Assembly: GCA_046292465.1 (NCBI GenBank)
Contig: JBKBRB010000011.1
Location: 1-64,000 of the forward strand
Source: JANWWM01 sp046292465
Lineage (GTDB): Bacteria; Bacteroidota; Chlorobiia; Chlorobiales; Thermochlorobacteraceae
DNA: 64,000 nt
Reading direction: 5' to 3'
Below, piece by piece: positions 31,795 through 44,384 of this stretch. Position 1 is the stretch's first letter. Every line of letters starts with the position of its first letter. A program made the translations under genes and the position numbers. A model generated the notes under the pieces. The model saw nothing but the letters and a program-made list of their open reading frames with translations. It did not search any database and had not been told where the DNA came from.

Positions 31795-32484
31795 TTAACT
31801 CATAATGGCTTCGAATGCCGCCTCGACATTGGCAAAATTTTCAAAGGTATAATCAGGATTGAAGGCTTGTAATTGCGATACGGTATAGTGCCCTGTGGCA
31901 ACTGCAATACATTTCGAATTTAGAATTTTGGCGCAGTTGACATCGTGTTCGGTGTCGCCGATGATGACGACGTCTTTTCCTGTGAAGCGAATGCCTGTGC
32001 GCTCGAATGCGCGTTGGACAGCGACAGCCGGAAGAGCGTTGCGCGTATTGGCGTCGTCGGCAAATGCACCGAATGCGAAGTAGTCGTTCAGTTCAGGCAA
32101 GGCGAGTTTATGCCGTCCTGACTCTTCAAAATTTCCTGTCAATAACGCAAGCACAACGCTTTCTTCGCGAGCGAGTTTTTCAACGAGTTCGTAGATGCCT
32201 GCCATTACTTCAATATGTTCGCGCTGTGCGTGCTCTTTAAAGTTGCGAATATAACGGCGTTTTGCTTCTTCGAAGCCTTTTTGAATGTCGCTGTCATTCA
32301 GCCCTGCGGCACGCATAACTTCTTTGATGATGACACTATCGAGCTTGCCTGCAAAGTTGTGCGTTGCGGCAGAACCTTCTGTGCCAAAGACTTCGCGTAG
32401 CGCGTCAATCAGCGATTGGCGGCTAATGCCACGAACACGCACGAGTGTGCCGTCGATATCGAAGAGAACAAGTTTTTTGGGCAT
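31795..32484 (-). CDS. HAD-superfamily hydrolase, phosphoglycolate-phosphatase-like
   Basis: 229 residues. HAD motif I KLVLFDIDGTLVRV (nucleophile Asp and acid Asp), motif II LALLTGNF (Thr), motif III Lys in the following helix, motif IV VIIGDTEHDVNCAKIL (GDxxxD). The cap between motifs I and II is helical (C1 type), as in Gph, PpaX and beta-phosphoglucomutase-like proteins; TGNFEESGRHKL is frequent in a Gph-like clade. Phosphoglycolate phosphatase would fit an aerobic organism, but the substrate is not proved. Its ATG overlaps the stop of the DUF2887 gene (TAATG). Confidence 0.88.
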   Translation of the reverse strand: MPKKLVLFDIDGTLVRVRGISRQSLIDALREVFGTEGSAATHNFAGKLDSVIIKEVMRAAGLNDSDIQKGFEEAKRRYIRNFKEHAQREHIEVMAGIYELVEKLAREESVVLALLTGNFEESGRHKLALPELNDYFAFGAFADDANTRNALPAVAVQRAFERTGIRFTGKDVVIIGDTEHDVNCAKILNSKCIAVATGHYTVSQLQAFNPDYTFENFANVEAAFEAIMS

Positions 32485-33290
32485 TAAACGCTCTTAACTT
32501 TCTCGAGAGGCAGGTTAAGTTCTTTTGCGATTTCTTCATTGCTCAAGCCGAGTTTTCGCAAGAGTGGAACCGAGGCTAATTTGCCTTTTTCCTCTCCTTG
32601 TTGCAATCCTTGTTGCAATCCTTGTTGCAATCCTTTCTGCAACCCTTCTTGCAATCCTTCTTCTAAAATTTCTTGGAAGGCGCGAGTTTTTTTTAACTCT
32701 TCTTCGAATTCCTCTTGAAGACTTAACATTTTCAAAATCTCCTTTCGGGTTAGTGATGGAAATTTGTAAAAAAGCACGCGCTCAATGAAATCGAGATATT
32801 CAGGTGCGCGCTCGATTAGCATTTTTGCTGTACTGATCGCTGTGGCGCTTGGCTCAATTAGCAACTTAAAGATAGCCACAGATGGGTCTAAACGCGCTAT
32901 GTCGGTAAGCTCGTCCATGTAGATACGCTTTATGAGCCGTGTGTTCAGCAATTCTTCAAAGGCTAATAAGTTTTCTTGTTCTGCCTTCCGACTCGGATAA
33001 ATCACCACAGCGTGCCAACGTTTGACAGGGAACTGCTTGATGTAGAGAAAAATTTCGGCAAAAAATCGTGCGTAGAACGCTTCATCGCGCTGAAACTGCA
33101 CTTCCACAAAGAACGTGTACTCGTCATTGCTCACTGGTTCAAAGACGGCATCAAGTCGGAAAGCAGTTTCTTTGAGTTCAACAGATTTGAACGTGTAATT
33201 TTTCGGATTGAGTTCAGGTCGTCCAATCAAGGCAAAGAATCCTCTCGGAATTTGCTGAAACCAAAGATAGGCGAGTTTATCGGTCCGCAT
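32484..33290 (-). CDS. DUF2887/Rpn-like PD-(D/E)xK nuclease with GLQQ repeats
   Basis: About 268 residues. Begins MRTDKLAYLWFQQIPRGFF and continues with TAFRLDAVFEP and YTFFVEVQFQRDEAFYARFF, the D and ExQ of the Rpn/transposase_31-like nuclease fold, then KRWHAVVIYPS. Typical C-terminus: EELKKTRAFQEILEEGLQEGL, a run of imperfect LQQG units, then a short DNA-binding-like helix pair (LRKLGLSNEEIAKELNLP). The longer open frame to 33383 would overlap smc; the ATG at 33290 fits the family and follows the smc stop by 5 bp. Such proteins are implicated in recombination-linked DNA cleavage, and many copies occur in cyanobacteria and Chlorobi. Confidence 0.88.
   Translation of the reverse strand: MRTDKLAYLWFQQIPRGFFALIGRPELNPKNYTFKSVELKETAFRLDAVFEPVSNDEYTFFVEVQFQRDEAFYARFFAEIFLYIKQFPVKRWHAVVIYPSRKAEQENLLAFEELLNTRLIKRIYMDELTDIARLDPSVAIFKLLIEPSATAISTAKMLIERAPEYLDFIERVLFYKFPSLTRKEILKMLSLQEEFEEELKKTRAFQEILEEGLQEGLQKGLQQGLQQGLQQGEEKGKLASVPLLRKLGLSNEEIAKELNLPLEKVKSV
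32596..32664 (-). repeat. 12-bp tandem repeat array inside the DUF2887 gene
   Basis: A 12-base unit (plus strand CCTTGTTGCAAT and close variants) repeats five to six times, encoding the protein repeat GLQQ in frame. Units near the ends have drifted (CCTTTCTGCAAC, CCTTCTTGCAAT). Copy number can change without frameshift, so the hinge length may vary among strains. Confidence 0.85.
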
Positions 33291-33295
33291 TGAGT

Positions 33296-36829
<3,534 letters not shown>

Positions 36830-36899
36830 GTCAGTATGTTCAAGTTAGTGTTGAGTGGAGCGATGTTTTTCTGCCAAAGTCAGAGCAGAACATCATCGG

Positions 36900-39491
36900 T
36901 CATTTCAAAATATGCCAGTATTGAAAATAGGCGAAGACCTGTGAAGCGTTGTTGTAAAGTGCGAATAATCCGCCCCAAAACGCCACCAAAATCAAAAAGC
37001 CAAAGAAGTAAGTCGAGTAGCGATTGAGTTCGGCGACTGTCGCAATGCCCATCAAGAATCGTAATGTGGTAAAAGCAAGAAAGGCAAGCGAGGTCAGAAT
37101 GACTGCATAAACAAACAATACGCTTTCCATTCGCTCAATAAACACAGCAAGCGCAAGCATGAGAAACCAATGCGCACACGACCAAGTCCAAACGTTCAAA
37201 AGTTGCGAATAGCGTGCGTGATGATTTCGTATCACAAACAGCCAAAGTTGTGCAAACGCCGCTGTAAGCAAAGACAGCGCGAAAAAAATGACGGCGAAAA
37301 CTGGAACAGCAAACGAGGGATTCAAAACCAAAACATTAAGATGCTGTTTAACCTCTTTTGACGCGACAATGTGCGTGAGCCAAAAGTCAACAAGAAACGT
37401 CTCTCGCCCGACATACAAAATTGCCGAGAGCGTCGCGCTCCACGTCAGCGACAAAAGCGTGAGCAGCAAAATCGTATCCAGCGGAATGTAAATGCGCGAG
37501 TCGCGAATGTCGACGAAGAGATTAAACGGACGAAGCAATGCGCGCGGAAAGTTCTCCCGCAACCGCTTGTTGCTATTAAGCGCATAGACAAACGCCACCA
37601 CTAAAAACACACTACACAAAATCAAAAACGGCGAGAACTCTGCTTCAGCTTTGCCAATCGGCGGATTATAGACGCGCTCGCCTGCATAAAGCGCTTGCAC
37701 CATTTCAAAAGCAGGCTTTTTTTCTCGCCAAAACGTTGTTAAGCCAGTTGTCGCAAGATGCGGTTCAGGATTTTCAGCGTTCAGTATAGGCGAAAACGCT
37801 AAGCGATAATCACAAAGCGACTCAATGCATGAACCCGCAATCCATCGTTCCGATTCGTTCAGCCGCTCGAACATCTTAAAAGAATCCATCAAAAATTTGG
37901 CTTGATATTCAAGCGAGTGCACGTCGCTATACCCATTATGGTTGTTCGGTTCAGCATAAACGCCGTAGCTTGTAACCACAACGGGCTTTTTAAGCGAGCG
38001 CGCTTCTTTGAGATACGATTCAAATTCACCGACGCGAAGGTTTAGCGCGTTTGCCGCAAGAAAATCGGCGTAGCGATAAGCGTTGCTCGGCGCAAAAGAC
38101 TTCGGCGAAAAAAAGGTGAGATTTTGAGACTGCTTTTTGGCAAGTGTGTAGAGCCGTTCCAAGTAGATGTCCAAATTCGGATTTACCACGTTTAAGCCGC
38201 CACCGAACCCGTATGCAATCACGCTTGGCGAAAACTTCGTTGCACTGATGACCTCACGCAAAAGCGCGTCAGCGTTTTCTAAAATTTTCGGCTTGAGCAA
38301 AAGCGAGGTCGGCGCGTATCGGAACGGCAAATTGATGAGCATCAACATGCCCAAACTATCGGCATATTGTTGCCAAAGCGGATTTGGAATTTGACTGAAA
38401 TACATCGCATTTGCGCCAAGACTTTGAAGCAGTGAAAAGTCGGTTTCAATTTCTTTGTTGGAAATTGCGCACGCGGTTTCAGGATTGTCCTCGATGATGT
38501 GAACGCCTTTGAGCTCAATTGCTTCGCCGTTGAGGTAAATTGCGCCGTCTTTGGCTTCGAGCGTTCTAAAACCAGTTTGAAACGATATATCGTCCAACAG
38601 CATGCCGTTTGCCGCAAGAAGTGAAAGCGTGAGCGTGTAGCGCGCTGGCGACTTCGGCGACCAGCGCATGATGTTCGCCACTGAAATCGTTTTTTCACCC
38701 ATAATGAACTTGTCGCTTTCAGGCATAAACTCACTGATAACGCCCGACGCAACCACAAGCGAATCTTTCGTCAGCGTAAATGTGAGCCGCGCCAAACGAT
38801 TGCCCGCCGAATCGGACGGAATCGGGTAACTGCGAAGGTTCGATGTTTTGCATTGCGTTTGCAAGGTGAGTTCGAGCGTGTTGTCAGTCGCAATTTGATA
38901 TTTGAAATCGACGTCGTCGATGCGAATCGGGGACTTTGACACCAGCGCGAGGTTGCGGACCAATCCGCCAAAAAACTGTGGCTCAAAGGCTTGCGGTTTC
39001 AAGGGAACCGTGTTCTTGAAATCTAAATGCGGGTCAACTTCAATCGTAAGTTTGTTCTCTGTATCAAAACGCAGGTATTCTGATGGGATATCGATGCTGA
39101 ACGGCACGAAACTTCCTAAATGCAGTGCGACAAATTGGTCATTGAGTAAAATCCGACATGCCCCACCAACTCCGTCGCTTTGTAGTTCAAACACGCTTGA
39201 CTCATCGGACTTCTCCAAACGAAAGGTCTTTTCAAATTTCATCACGCCTTGAAACTCGGTCGCCGACGGCACATAAACGTCTTGTTTCTTTTCGTCGGAA
39301 AAAATGGCAGTCCACTTGCCCGTTAGCGATTGCACTTTACGCGAAAGTGAGCGCGTCAAACCGATGGCATCGGCTTCATCAATCGTGCGGTTTTCATAAA
39401 AAGTCGGTTGAGCAAAAAGAGAAATTGGCAAGAAAACAAAGAAGAGAGCGAAAACGATGTTGGCTTTTTTCACGTCAAGGGTGAAGTTCAA
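36900..39491 (-). CDS. GH2-like protein fused to a multi-helix membrane domain; probable non-catalytic glycosidase homologue
   Basis: 863 residues, signal peptide MNFTL...FALFFVFLPISLFAQ. The N-terminal half looks like glycoside hydrolase family 2: a jelly-roll sugar-binding domain (VPSATEFQGVMKFEKTF, GVGGACRILLNDQFVALHLG), an Ig-like domain and a TIM-like barrel (GEAIELKGVHIIEDNP, LGANAMYFSQ). Both catalytic glutamates are missing: the acid/base 'GNE' site near 430 reads SVIAYGFGGG, and the nucleophile 'TEYG' site near 505 reads VVVTSYG. From about 620 on there are around six hydrophobic helices (first FLILCSVFLVVAFVYAL), a Yip1-like arrangement. So it is likely a membrane-tethered sugar-binding or sensing protein; function unknown. 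Confidence 0.72.
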   Translation of the reverse strand: MNFTLDVKKANIVFALFFVFLPISLFAQPTFYENRTIDEADAIGLTRSLSRKVQSLTGKWTAIFSDEKKQDVYVPSATEFQGVMKFEKTFRLEKSDESSVFELQSDGVGGACRILLNDQFVALHLGSFVPFSIDIPSEYLRFDTENKLTIEVDPHLDFKNTVPLKPQAFEPQFFGGLVRNLALVSKSPIRIDDVDFKYQIATDNTLELTLQTQCKTSNLRSYPIPSDSAGNRLARLTFTLTKDSLVVASGVISEFMPESDKFIMGEKTISVANIMRWSPKSPARYTLTLSLLAANGMLLDDISFQTGFRTLEAKDGAIYLNGEAIELKGVHIIEDNPETACAISNKEIETDFSLLQSLGANAMYFSQIPNPLWQQYADSLGMLMLINLPFRYAPTSLLLKPKILENADALLREVISATKFSPSVIAYGFGGGLNVVNPNLDIYLERLYTLAKKQSQNLTFFSPKSFAPSNAYRYADFLAANALNLRVGEFESYLKEARSLKKPVVVTSYGVYAEPNNHNGYSDVHSLEYQAKFLMDSFKMFERLNESERWIAGSCIESLCDYRLAFSPILNAENPEPHLATTGLTTFWREKKPAFEMVQALYAGERVYNPPIGKAEAEFSPFLILCSVFLVVAFVYALNSNKRLRENFPRALLRPFNLFVDIRDSRIYIPLDTILLLTLLSLTWSATLSAILYVGRETFLVDFWLTHIVASKEVKQHLNVLVLNPSFAVPVFAVIFFALSLLTAAFAQLWLFVIRNHHARYSQLLNVWTWSCAHWFLMLALAVFIERMESVLFVYAVILTSLAFLAFTTLRFLMGIATVAELNRYSTYFFGFLILVAFWGGLFALYNNASQVFAYFQYWHILK

Positions 39492-39513
39492 AAGGTTGCA
39501 AATTTTAAGGCGG

Positions 39514-39521
39514 CAAAGTTA
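39514..39521 (-). promoter_or_regulatory. Bacteroidota-type -7 element upstream of the GH2-like gene
   Basis: Minus-strand TAACTTTG, an exact TAnnTTTG match, 23-30 bp before the ATG at 39491 and inside the 70-bp gap after the M14 gene. It would start the GH2-like/smc/DUF2887/HAD transcript. Confidence 0.43.
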
Positions 39522-39561
39522 ATGCTTTTCTCCGATACCTTTGCAGGGTTGAATCAGGCTT

Positions 39562-41952
39562 TTATTTAATCAGTATCAGTTTGCGCGTTTGCACGAACTC
39601 GCCTGCGCTCAAACGATAAAAATAAACCCCCGACGAAAGCGAGTATTGCGCGGCGTTGAGCAAGTGGAGATGCGTTCCCGCGCCTTGACGCGCATCGACA
39701 AGCGTTGCCACTTTTCTGCCAAGCACATCAAAAAGTTCAAGCCGAACATGGCTGATAGACGGCAATTGATAAGCAATCGTTGTATTTGGATTGAACGGAT
39801 TTGGATAATTCTGTTCAAGGCTGTATTGACGCGGGTTGCCGATTGAGGTTTGAATAGACAACTGCGAAGCAGAAAGCACATCGACTTTTAAGTTGTCGTA
39901 ATAAAATCCATCACCTTGAATTGAGCCATCGGCGAGCAATCCGAAGCGAATGCGTGTTTGCGCCGAGCCTTTGAACGCGGAAATGTCAATCATTTCTTTT
40001 ACCCAAGCCTCTTGTGTGCCATCGTAGCCGAATTGTCCTGATGTCTGCCGACCTTGTCCGCTCCCTGCTTTCATTCGCGGTGCACGCAACCACTGCCAAG
40101 TGCCGCCATTGTTCGTGGAAACATACACCTGACACCAATCCCAATTGGGCTCAATCGTGAGCCATCGTGCGTGATACGACAGATAAACTTTGCGGATTGC
40201 TGTATCGGAAAGGTTGATAACAGGCTGCATGACATTGTAATTGCTGGCGTTGGCAAGATAGTTGCCATTTGGACTATCAGTCCAAGATTGCGTGCCTACA
40301 AATGCTGATGCTGTTGTCGAGCCCCAAGTTCCACCCGACCAAAACGACGGCGTTTCAGAAGAATCTACAAAAATGGTCAGTGGCGTTCCTGCAACAAAGT
40401 GAAAAGATTGAGACCGCTCGACTTGGTCTTGAGTGATGACCAGCGTCAGTTCAATATCTGCACCTACTTGAACGGAATCTGAAAGCCGAATAGCAAACAA
40501 AGTCGTCGTGTCTTGCTGTGAAGCAAGCGCACCGATGGCACATGAATCGTTCAATATCTGAAGGAGCGTATTAGACGAGCGTAAGCGAGCGGTTACGCCG
40601 CTTAATGTTTCCAAGCCTTTGTTGAAGAGTTTGAAAGAAACGGTTGTGGGCGTTCCAATAGGCAAAAAGAAGTTGTCGCCTTGCTTTTCGGCAGTAAGAT
40701 ACGCGCCCGCAATCCATGCAAGGTATTTGTTCGGAAACAAGTTCTCATTGCAGAGCGGAATGATGCGCGAGGGTTGAGGCCAAAATCCATCGCTGGCAGA
40801 ACCGACTTCAGGGGTCATGGCGAAAATTTTCGGCTTCTCGTCTTGCTCGCCATACATCCAATCGTCAGAATTGCCGCGTGTGCTGTATCCGACAGTTTGT
40901 TGGTCTGTTCCAAAAACATAGCCATTCAGCGAGGTCATATCGCGTGCGAAGGCACGATAAATAAGTGAGTCTGGCGTTTCTTGCGACAAGTAGCCGTAAG
41001 GATAAATAAGCAGGTTGCTGTATGTGTGATAATTCAAACATGCTTTGAACTGCTTGCTGTTGCAGAAATTGCGCATGGCTTCAGTTTCAGGTTCGCTGAA
41101 CGGTGCAGTGCCGCGATAAGTTTGGCTTGACGGTGTCGTACTTGAACCCCCATTAGGAGCATTCCAAAACTCGAACCTGCCATAATTCCGATTAAGGTCG
41201 ACCCCATATGTATTGTCGCTGTTTAATCGACGATTTTTGCGCCACATTCCGCCGCCGTTAGGATTCGTCGAGCGATTGTGTTCATAGCCATCAGGATTGA
41301 CAACAGGAATAAACCATTGCTCACGATTATCGACGAGGAATGTCGCTTCGCTATTTGCCCCGTAATTTTCCAAGAGCCACCACATGTAGTAAATCAGGGC
41401 CATCATTCCGTTTGGCTCGCGTGCGTGATGCAACGAGGTATAAAGCACCTGCGGTTTTCCAACTGAGGAATTCGAGCCAATTTTGACTGCGTAAATCGGG
41501 CGCCCTTGAATCGTTGCGCCAATGCTATCGCGCTCTGTTATCAAGTTCGGATACAGCAAGCGCATGGAGTCCAACACTTGATAGACTTCTGAAAGCGTAA
41601 GAAACCCGCCCATTGCACCAAGTCGGAAGTTCTGCGGCGTGGTTTGCAATCGCCGTTGCGGCAAGTCTTTTTCCGACAAGGTTCGCGTTTCATAAAATTT
41701 CGTTACATCGTCAATCAAAATTTGATAGGGAATGTTCAGACGGTCTAATTCCGAGAGTTCGGTGTCTAAAAGTTCGGCGATAAGCGACGATTTCTCGCGA
41801 TGAGCGTGGTCAATGGCAATGCCCGACATCGCTAACTTCGCCATTACGCCGTAGCCTGAAACATCAATCTTGACGCGGCGATAAGTGCCTTCTTGCGCTA
41901 AAAGCTCGAGCGAAAGCAAAACGGTGTTGAGTAAAACGAACCATTTTCTCAT
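39562..41952 (-). CDS. Secreted M14 zinc carboxypeptidase with T9SS sorting domain
   Basis: 796 residues, signal peptide (WFVLLNTVLLSLELLAQ). Catalytic domain: zinc ligands His176 and Glu179 in LHHAREPNG, VNPDGYEHNR, KNRRLNSDNTYGVDLNRNYG (substrate-binding Arg/Asn-Arg), third zinc His in CLNYHTYSNL, and the general-base Glu in MTPEVGSASDG. These are the marks of metallocarboxypeptidase T/A relatives. Middle beta domains follow (an Ig-like segment and a MAM/jelly-roll-like segment with KVYLSYHARWLTIEP), then the C-terminal T9SS type A domain (LEQNYPNPFNPNTTIAYQLP ... TRKLILIK). The start overlaps the stop of the upstream beta-helix gene by 4 nt (ATGA), so the two are coupled. It probably digests extracellular peptides. 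Confidence 0.93.
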   Translation of the reverse strand: MRKWFVLLNTVLLSLELLAQEGTYRRVKIDVSGYGVMAKLAMSGIAIDHAHREKSSLIAELLDTELSELDRLNIPYQILIDDVTKFYETRTLSEKDLPQRRLQTTPQNFRLGAMGGFLTLSEVYQVLDSMRLLYPNLITERDSIGATIQGRPIYAVKIGSNSSVGKPQVLYTSLHHAREPNGMMALIYYMWWLLENYGANSEATFLVDNREQWFIPVVNPDGYEHNRSTNPNGGGMWRKNRRLNSDNTYGVDLNRNYGRFEFWNAPNGGSSTTPSSQTYRGTAPFSEPETEAMRNFCNSKQFKACLNYHTYSNLLIYPYGYLSQETPDSLIYRAFARDMTSLNGYVFGTDQQTVGYSTRGNSDDWMYGEQDEKPKIFAMTPEVGSASDGFWPQPSRIIPLCNENLFPNKYLAWIAGAYLTAEKQGDNFFLPIGTPTTVSFKLFNKGLETLSGVTARLRSSNTLLQILNDSCAIGALASQQDTTTLFAIRLSDSVQVGADIELTLVITQDQVERSQSFHFVAGTPLTIFVDSSETPSFWSGGTWGSTTASAFVGTQSWTDSPNGNYLANASNYNVMQPVINLSDTAIRKVYLSYHARWLTIEPNWDWCQVYVSTNNGGTWQWLRAPRMKAGSGQGRQTSGQFGYDGTQEAWVKEMIDISAFKGSAQTRIRFGLLADGSIQGDGFYYDNLKVDVLSASQLSIQTSIGNPRQYSLEQNYPNPFNPNTTIAYQLPSISHVRLELFDVLGRKVATLVDARQGAGTHLHLLNAAQYSLSSGVYFYRLSAGEFVQTRKLILIK

Positions 41953-43775
41953 TTGACAAGTATCATTTTTTTGGTTGAAATCAAGTTGCCAGCCTGCAAT
42001 CGGTAGAAGTAAATACCGCTTGAAAGCGTGCTTGCGTTGAAATTGTAATAATATGAACCTGCCTCCTGACGTGCATTAACTAATGTAGCGATTTCCTTTC
42101 CGAGCACATCGTAAATTTTGAGCGAAACATCGATGGTGATGGGCAGTTGGTAACTGATAGTTGTTGTTGGATTAAACGGGTTCGGATAGTTTTGTTCAAG
42201 CACAAACTGCGTCGGCATGCCTGCATCGACTTCAATCGTGTGGCTGTATTCAAACTTGCCATCAAAGTCGATTTGCTTCAAGCGATATTGAACAACGCCC
42301 GACGCGGCTTTATCCAAGAACGAATACGACTGCGCTTCGGTCGTGGTGCCGTTGCCTCTGACAAAACCCACGACTTGCCACGCCTCATTGCTCGCTCCTT
42401 GTTCCTTGCTTTTTCTTTGCACTTCAAAGCCTCTATTGTTTCGCTCCGATGCCGTTTGCCAAGAGAGCAATATGCCCACATTTATTTTGCGCGCGCTGAA
42501 CTCAACAAGTTCAACGGGCAGAGAAATATCGCCGAGTGCGAACGGCTGAAAAATGACCGATGGCGGATTCTGAATATCGCCTGCGCCCCAAATGCGCTGT
42601 TGTATCAAGGCTAAATCGGTTGTGCCCCAAAAGTTGTTTTGAGCGCGAATAGTGTTGCTGGTGTTGTTGTAAAGCGCGTAGTTAGTTGTGCCTTGAAGGT
42701 TATCGATGAAAGTATTGCGTCCGTCGTCGTCGGGGTTGCTATTGCTTAAATCGCCCAAGTTCGGTTGCGCTGTGCCTTGAATGGTAACGCCCCACAAATT
42801 GCCTTTGATGAAATTTCCTGTAATAATTGGCGCGGCGATTGCGCTTCCCGACGAATTAACATTGATGCCGCTACCTGCTTGAAGTGGATTTGGGTTGCGC
42901 GTGTTGTTTTCAAGGCGATTGTTGCGCACGATGCACTGTGTCGCGCCTGCAATCACAATGCCGAAGGCACAATCGTGAATGTAGTTAAATTCGATGAGCG
43001 GATTTTGAACGGTCGTATTGCTTCCCAAGCCAACGCTAATGCCGCCTGCGCGAACTGGTGGCGGAATGTCCGCGCTGTGAATTTCATTGAAGCGAATGAT
43101 GGGACTGTTGTTGCCTTGAAATGAAATCGTGATAGGATTAACGGGACTTTGATTGCGAACGTTGTTGTTGGCGATGTAATTGTGCTCAATGATTGGATTG
43201 GAAGTGCTGCTAATCGTGATGGTGCTTTGTGAGTTGTTGTAAAGGCTATCGTGCCGAATGATAGCGTTGGAGTTAAAGCATTGAATCGCGGTGCTTCCGC
43301 CGACGGTCGTTAAACTGCCATTGAAGCGCAAGGTTGAAAATTCAATCGTTGGGCTTGAACTAATGCACGCAATTCCGCCTGTGGCGTATTCAATCACGCA
43401 GTGGCGAAAAATGCATGCGGAGTCAATCGCGGAATCTTCAATGCGAATGTTGCGCCACGAGCCGGGCGTAGGTGTTGCGCCTGTAAAGACAATGCGTGCC
43501 GAAGGTGTGCCAATCGCCAAAAGTTTTCCACGCACCACGAATCCATTTTGCGTGAAAGTCAGAACGCTGCCGGGTTGAATGGTGAGTCGGTCGTTTGGCG
43601 CAATAATGACGGAATCCAAAACAGCGTAGTTCGGAAAAGTGCCTGTAACTGTGCCGTTGGAGTTGGCGACGAGGTCGTTCATTGTCCAATCAACACCTGT
43701 GTTTGGCGTGGTGTAGGTGGCGGCGAAAGCGGGAGACGAGAAAAGCAAGAGAAAAAGCGTTAGGCGTAACGACAT
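41949..43775 (-). CDS. Secreted right-handed beta-helix protein with T9SS sorting domain
   Basis: About 608 residues; signal peptide MSLRLTLFLLLFSSPAFA. The body consists of parallel beta-helix coils with Asn/Ile-rich rungs (IIRHDSLYNNSQSTITI, PIIEHNYIANNNVRN, PIIRFNEIHSADIPP, PLIEFNYIHDCAFGIVI, CIVRNNRLENNTRNP), the pattern of NosD/pectate-lyase-like folds. It ends with an Ig-like segment (VEFSARKINVGILLSWQTASERNNRGFEVQRK) and a type A T9SS domain (LEQNYPNPFNPTTTISYQLP ... STKKMILVK). I chose the ATG at 43775 at the signal peptide; the frame extends to 43889. No catalytic residues can be assigned. Adhesin or polysaccharide lyase are both possible. Confidence 0.87.
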   Translation of the reverse strand: MSLRLTLFLLLFSSPAFAATYTTPNTGVDWTMNDLVANSNGTVTGTFPNYAVLDSVIIAPNDRLTIQPGSVLTFTQNGFVVRGKLLAIGTPSARIVFTGATPTPGSWRNIRIEDSAIDSACIFRHCVIEYATGGIACISSSPTIEFSTLRFNGSLTTVGGSTAIQCFNSNAIIRHDSLYNNSQSTITISSTSNPIIEHNYIANNNVRNQSPVNPITISFQGNNSPIIRFNEIHSADIPPPVRAGGISVGLGSNTTVQNPLIEFNYIHDCAFGIVIAGATQCIVRNNRLENNTRNPNPLQAGSGINVNSSGSAIAAPIITGNFIKGNLWGVTIQGTAQPNLGDLSNSNPDDDGRNTFIDNLQGTTNYALYNNTSNTIRAQNNFWGTTDLALIQQRIWGAGDIQNPPSVIFQPFALGDISLPVELVEFSARKINVGILLSWQTASERNNRGFEVQRKSKEQGASNEAWQVVGFVRGNGTTTEAQSYSFLDKAASGVVQYRLKQIDFDGKFEYSHTIEVDAGMPTQFVLEQNYPNPFNPTTTISYQLPITIDVSLKIYDVLGKEIATLVNARQEAGSYYYNFNASTLSSGIYFYRLQAGNLISTKKMILVK

Positions 43776-43844
43776 GCGAAAAAATGTTAAAGTTGAGATG
43801 TTGAAGCCAATGGCGGATAAAATTTTTGTCAATGATTTCAGAAG

Positions 43845-43852
43845 CAAAGGTA
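43845..43852 (-). promoter_or_regulatory. Bacteroidota-type -7 element upstream of the beta-helix gene
   Basis: Minus-strand TACCTTTG (followed by C), an exact TAnnTTTG match, 70-77 bp before the start at 43775, in the divergent gap with queF. It would drive the beta-helix/M14 pair. Confidence 0.42.
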
Positions 43853-43913
43853 AAGATTCTTTCGCGTTTGAAATTCGTATTTTGCACAATCAACTTCAAT
43901 TCATAAAACAACG

Positions 43914-44297
43914 ATGAAACCAGAACTTCTCGAGACATTTGAAAACAAATTTCCTGAACGCGATTACACGATTGAAATCGTCAACCCTGAATTTACCTCT
44001 GTTTGTCCGAAAACAGGCTTGCCTGATTTTGGCACGGTTACAATAAAGTATATTCCCGATAAAGTTTGCGTCGAACTCAAATCGCTCAAATACTATTTTT
44101 TGGAATTTCGGAATGCAGGGATTTTTTATGAGAATGTAACGAACACGATTCTCGACCATTTGATTGAAAAACTGAAACCGCGTGAAATTACAGTAAAAAC
44201 AGAGTGGAAAGCGCGCGGCGGAATTACGGAAACTGTAACGGCGGAATATCGAGGCAAATCGCAGAAAACGCGCGTTGGATTCACTATGCAGGAGTGA
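43914..44297 (+). CDS. queF: NADPH-dependent preQ1 synthase (7-cyano-7-deazaguanine reductase)
   Basis: Reduces preQ0 to preQ1 in queuosine synthesis. 127 residues, the short YkvM-type (type I, T-fold, unimodular) length. The active-site Cys31 and Asp38 lie in FTSVCPKTGLPDFGTV; the QueF NADPH motif is ELKSLKYYFLEFRNAGIFYE (E-[SL]-K-S-x-K), and HLIEKLKPREITVKTEWKARGGI follows. Start at ATG 43914, divergent from the beta-helix gene. It ends at a bidirectional terminator. A preQ1 riboswitch upstream was looked for and not found. Confidence 0.96.
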   Translation: MKPELLETFENKFPERDYTIEIVNPEFTSVCPKTGLPDFGTVTIKYIPDKVCVELKSLKYYFLEFRNAGIFYENVTNTILDHLIEKLKPREITVKTEWKARGGITETVTAEYRGKSQKTRVGFTMQE

Positions 44298-44330
44298 GGC
44301 AAAAAAGTGATAGCAAAAATGTGATAATAA

Positions 44331-44362
44331 AAAAGCCCGATTCTGTCGGGCTTTCTTTTTTT
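44331..44362 (+). terminator. Bidirectional terminator between queF and pscC
   Basis: AAAGCCCGA (44332-44340) pairs with TCGGGCTTT (44346-44354) across a 5-base loop. It is flanked by an A-run before and a T-run after (to 44362), so it can end both the plus-strand queF and the minus-strand pscC transcripts; the pscC stop is at 44385. Confidence 0.85.
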
Positions 44363-44384
44363 GGAATCCATTTCGGAGGTCGTC

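Noticed and set aside
32596..32664. Repeat array as a CRISPR
   Set aside because: Units are 12 bp, contiguous, without spacers, and in frame within a coding region.
39536..39543. Plus-strand TACCTTTG
   Set aside because: It points into the 3' end of a minus-strand gene with no plus-strand gene downstream.
43776..43889. Upstream extension of the beta-helix gene
   Set aside because: It would put 38 residues before a perfect signal peptide.
43776..43913. preQ1 riboswitch upstream of queF
   Set aside because: No pseudoknot-forming stem plus A-rich tail could be traced, and the queF leader is short.
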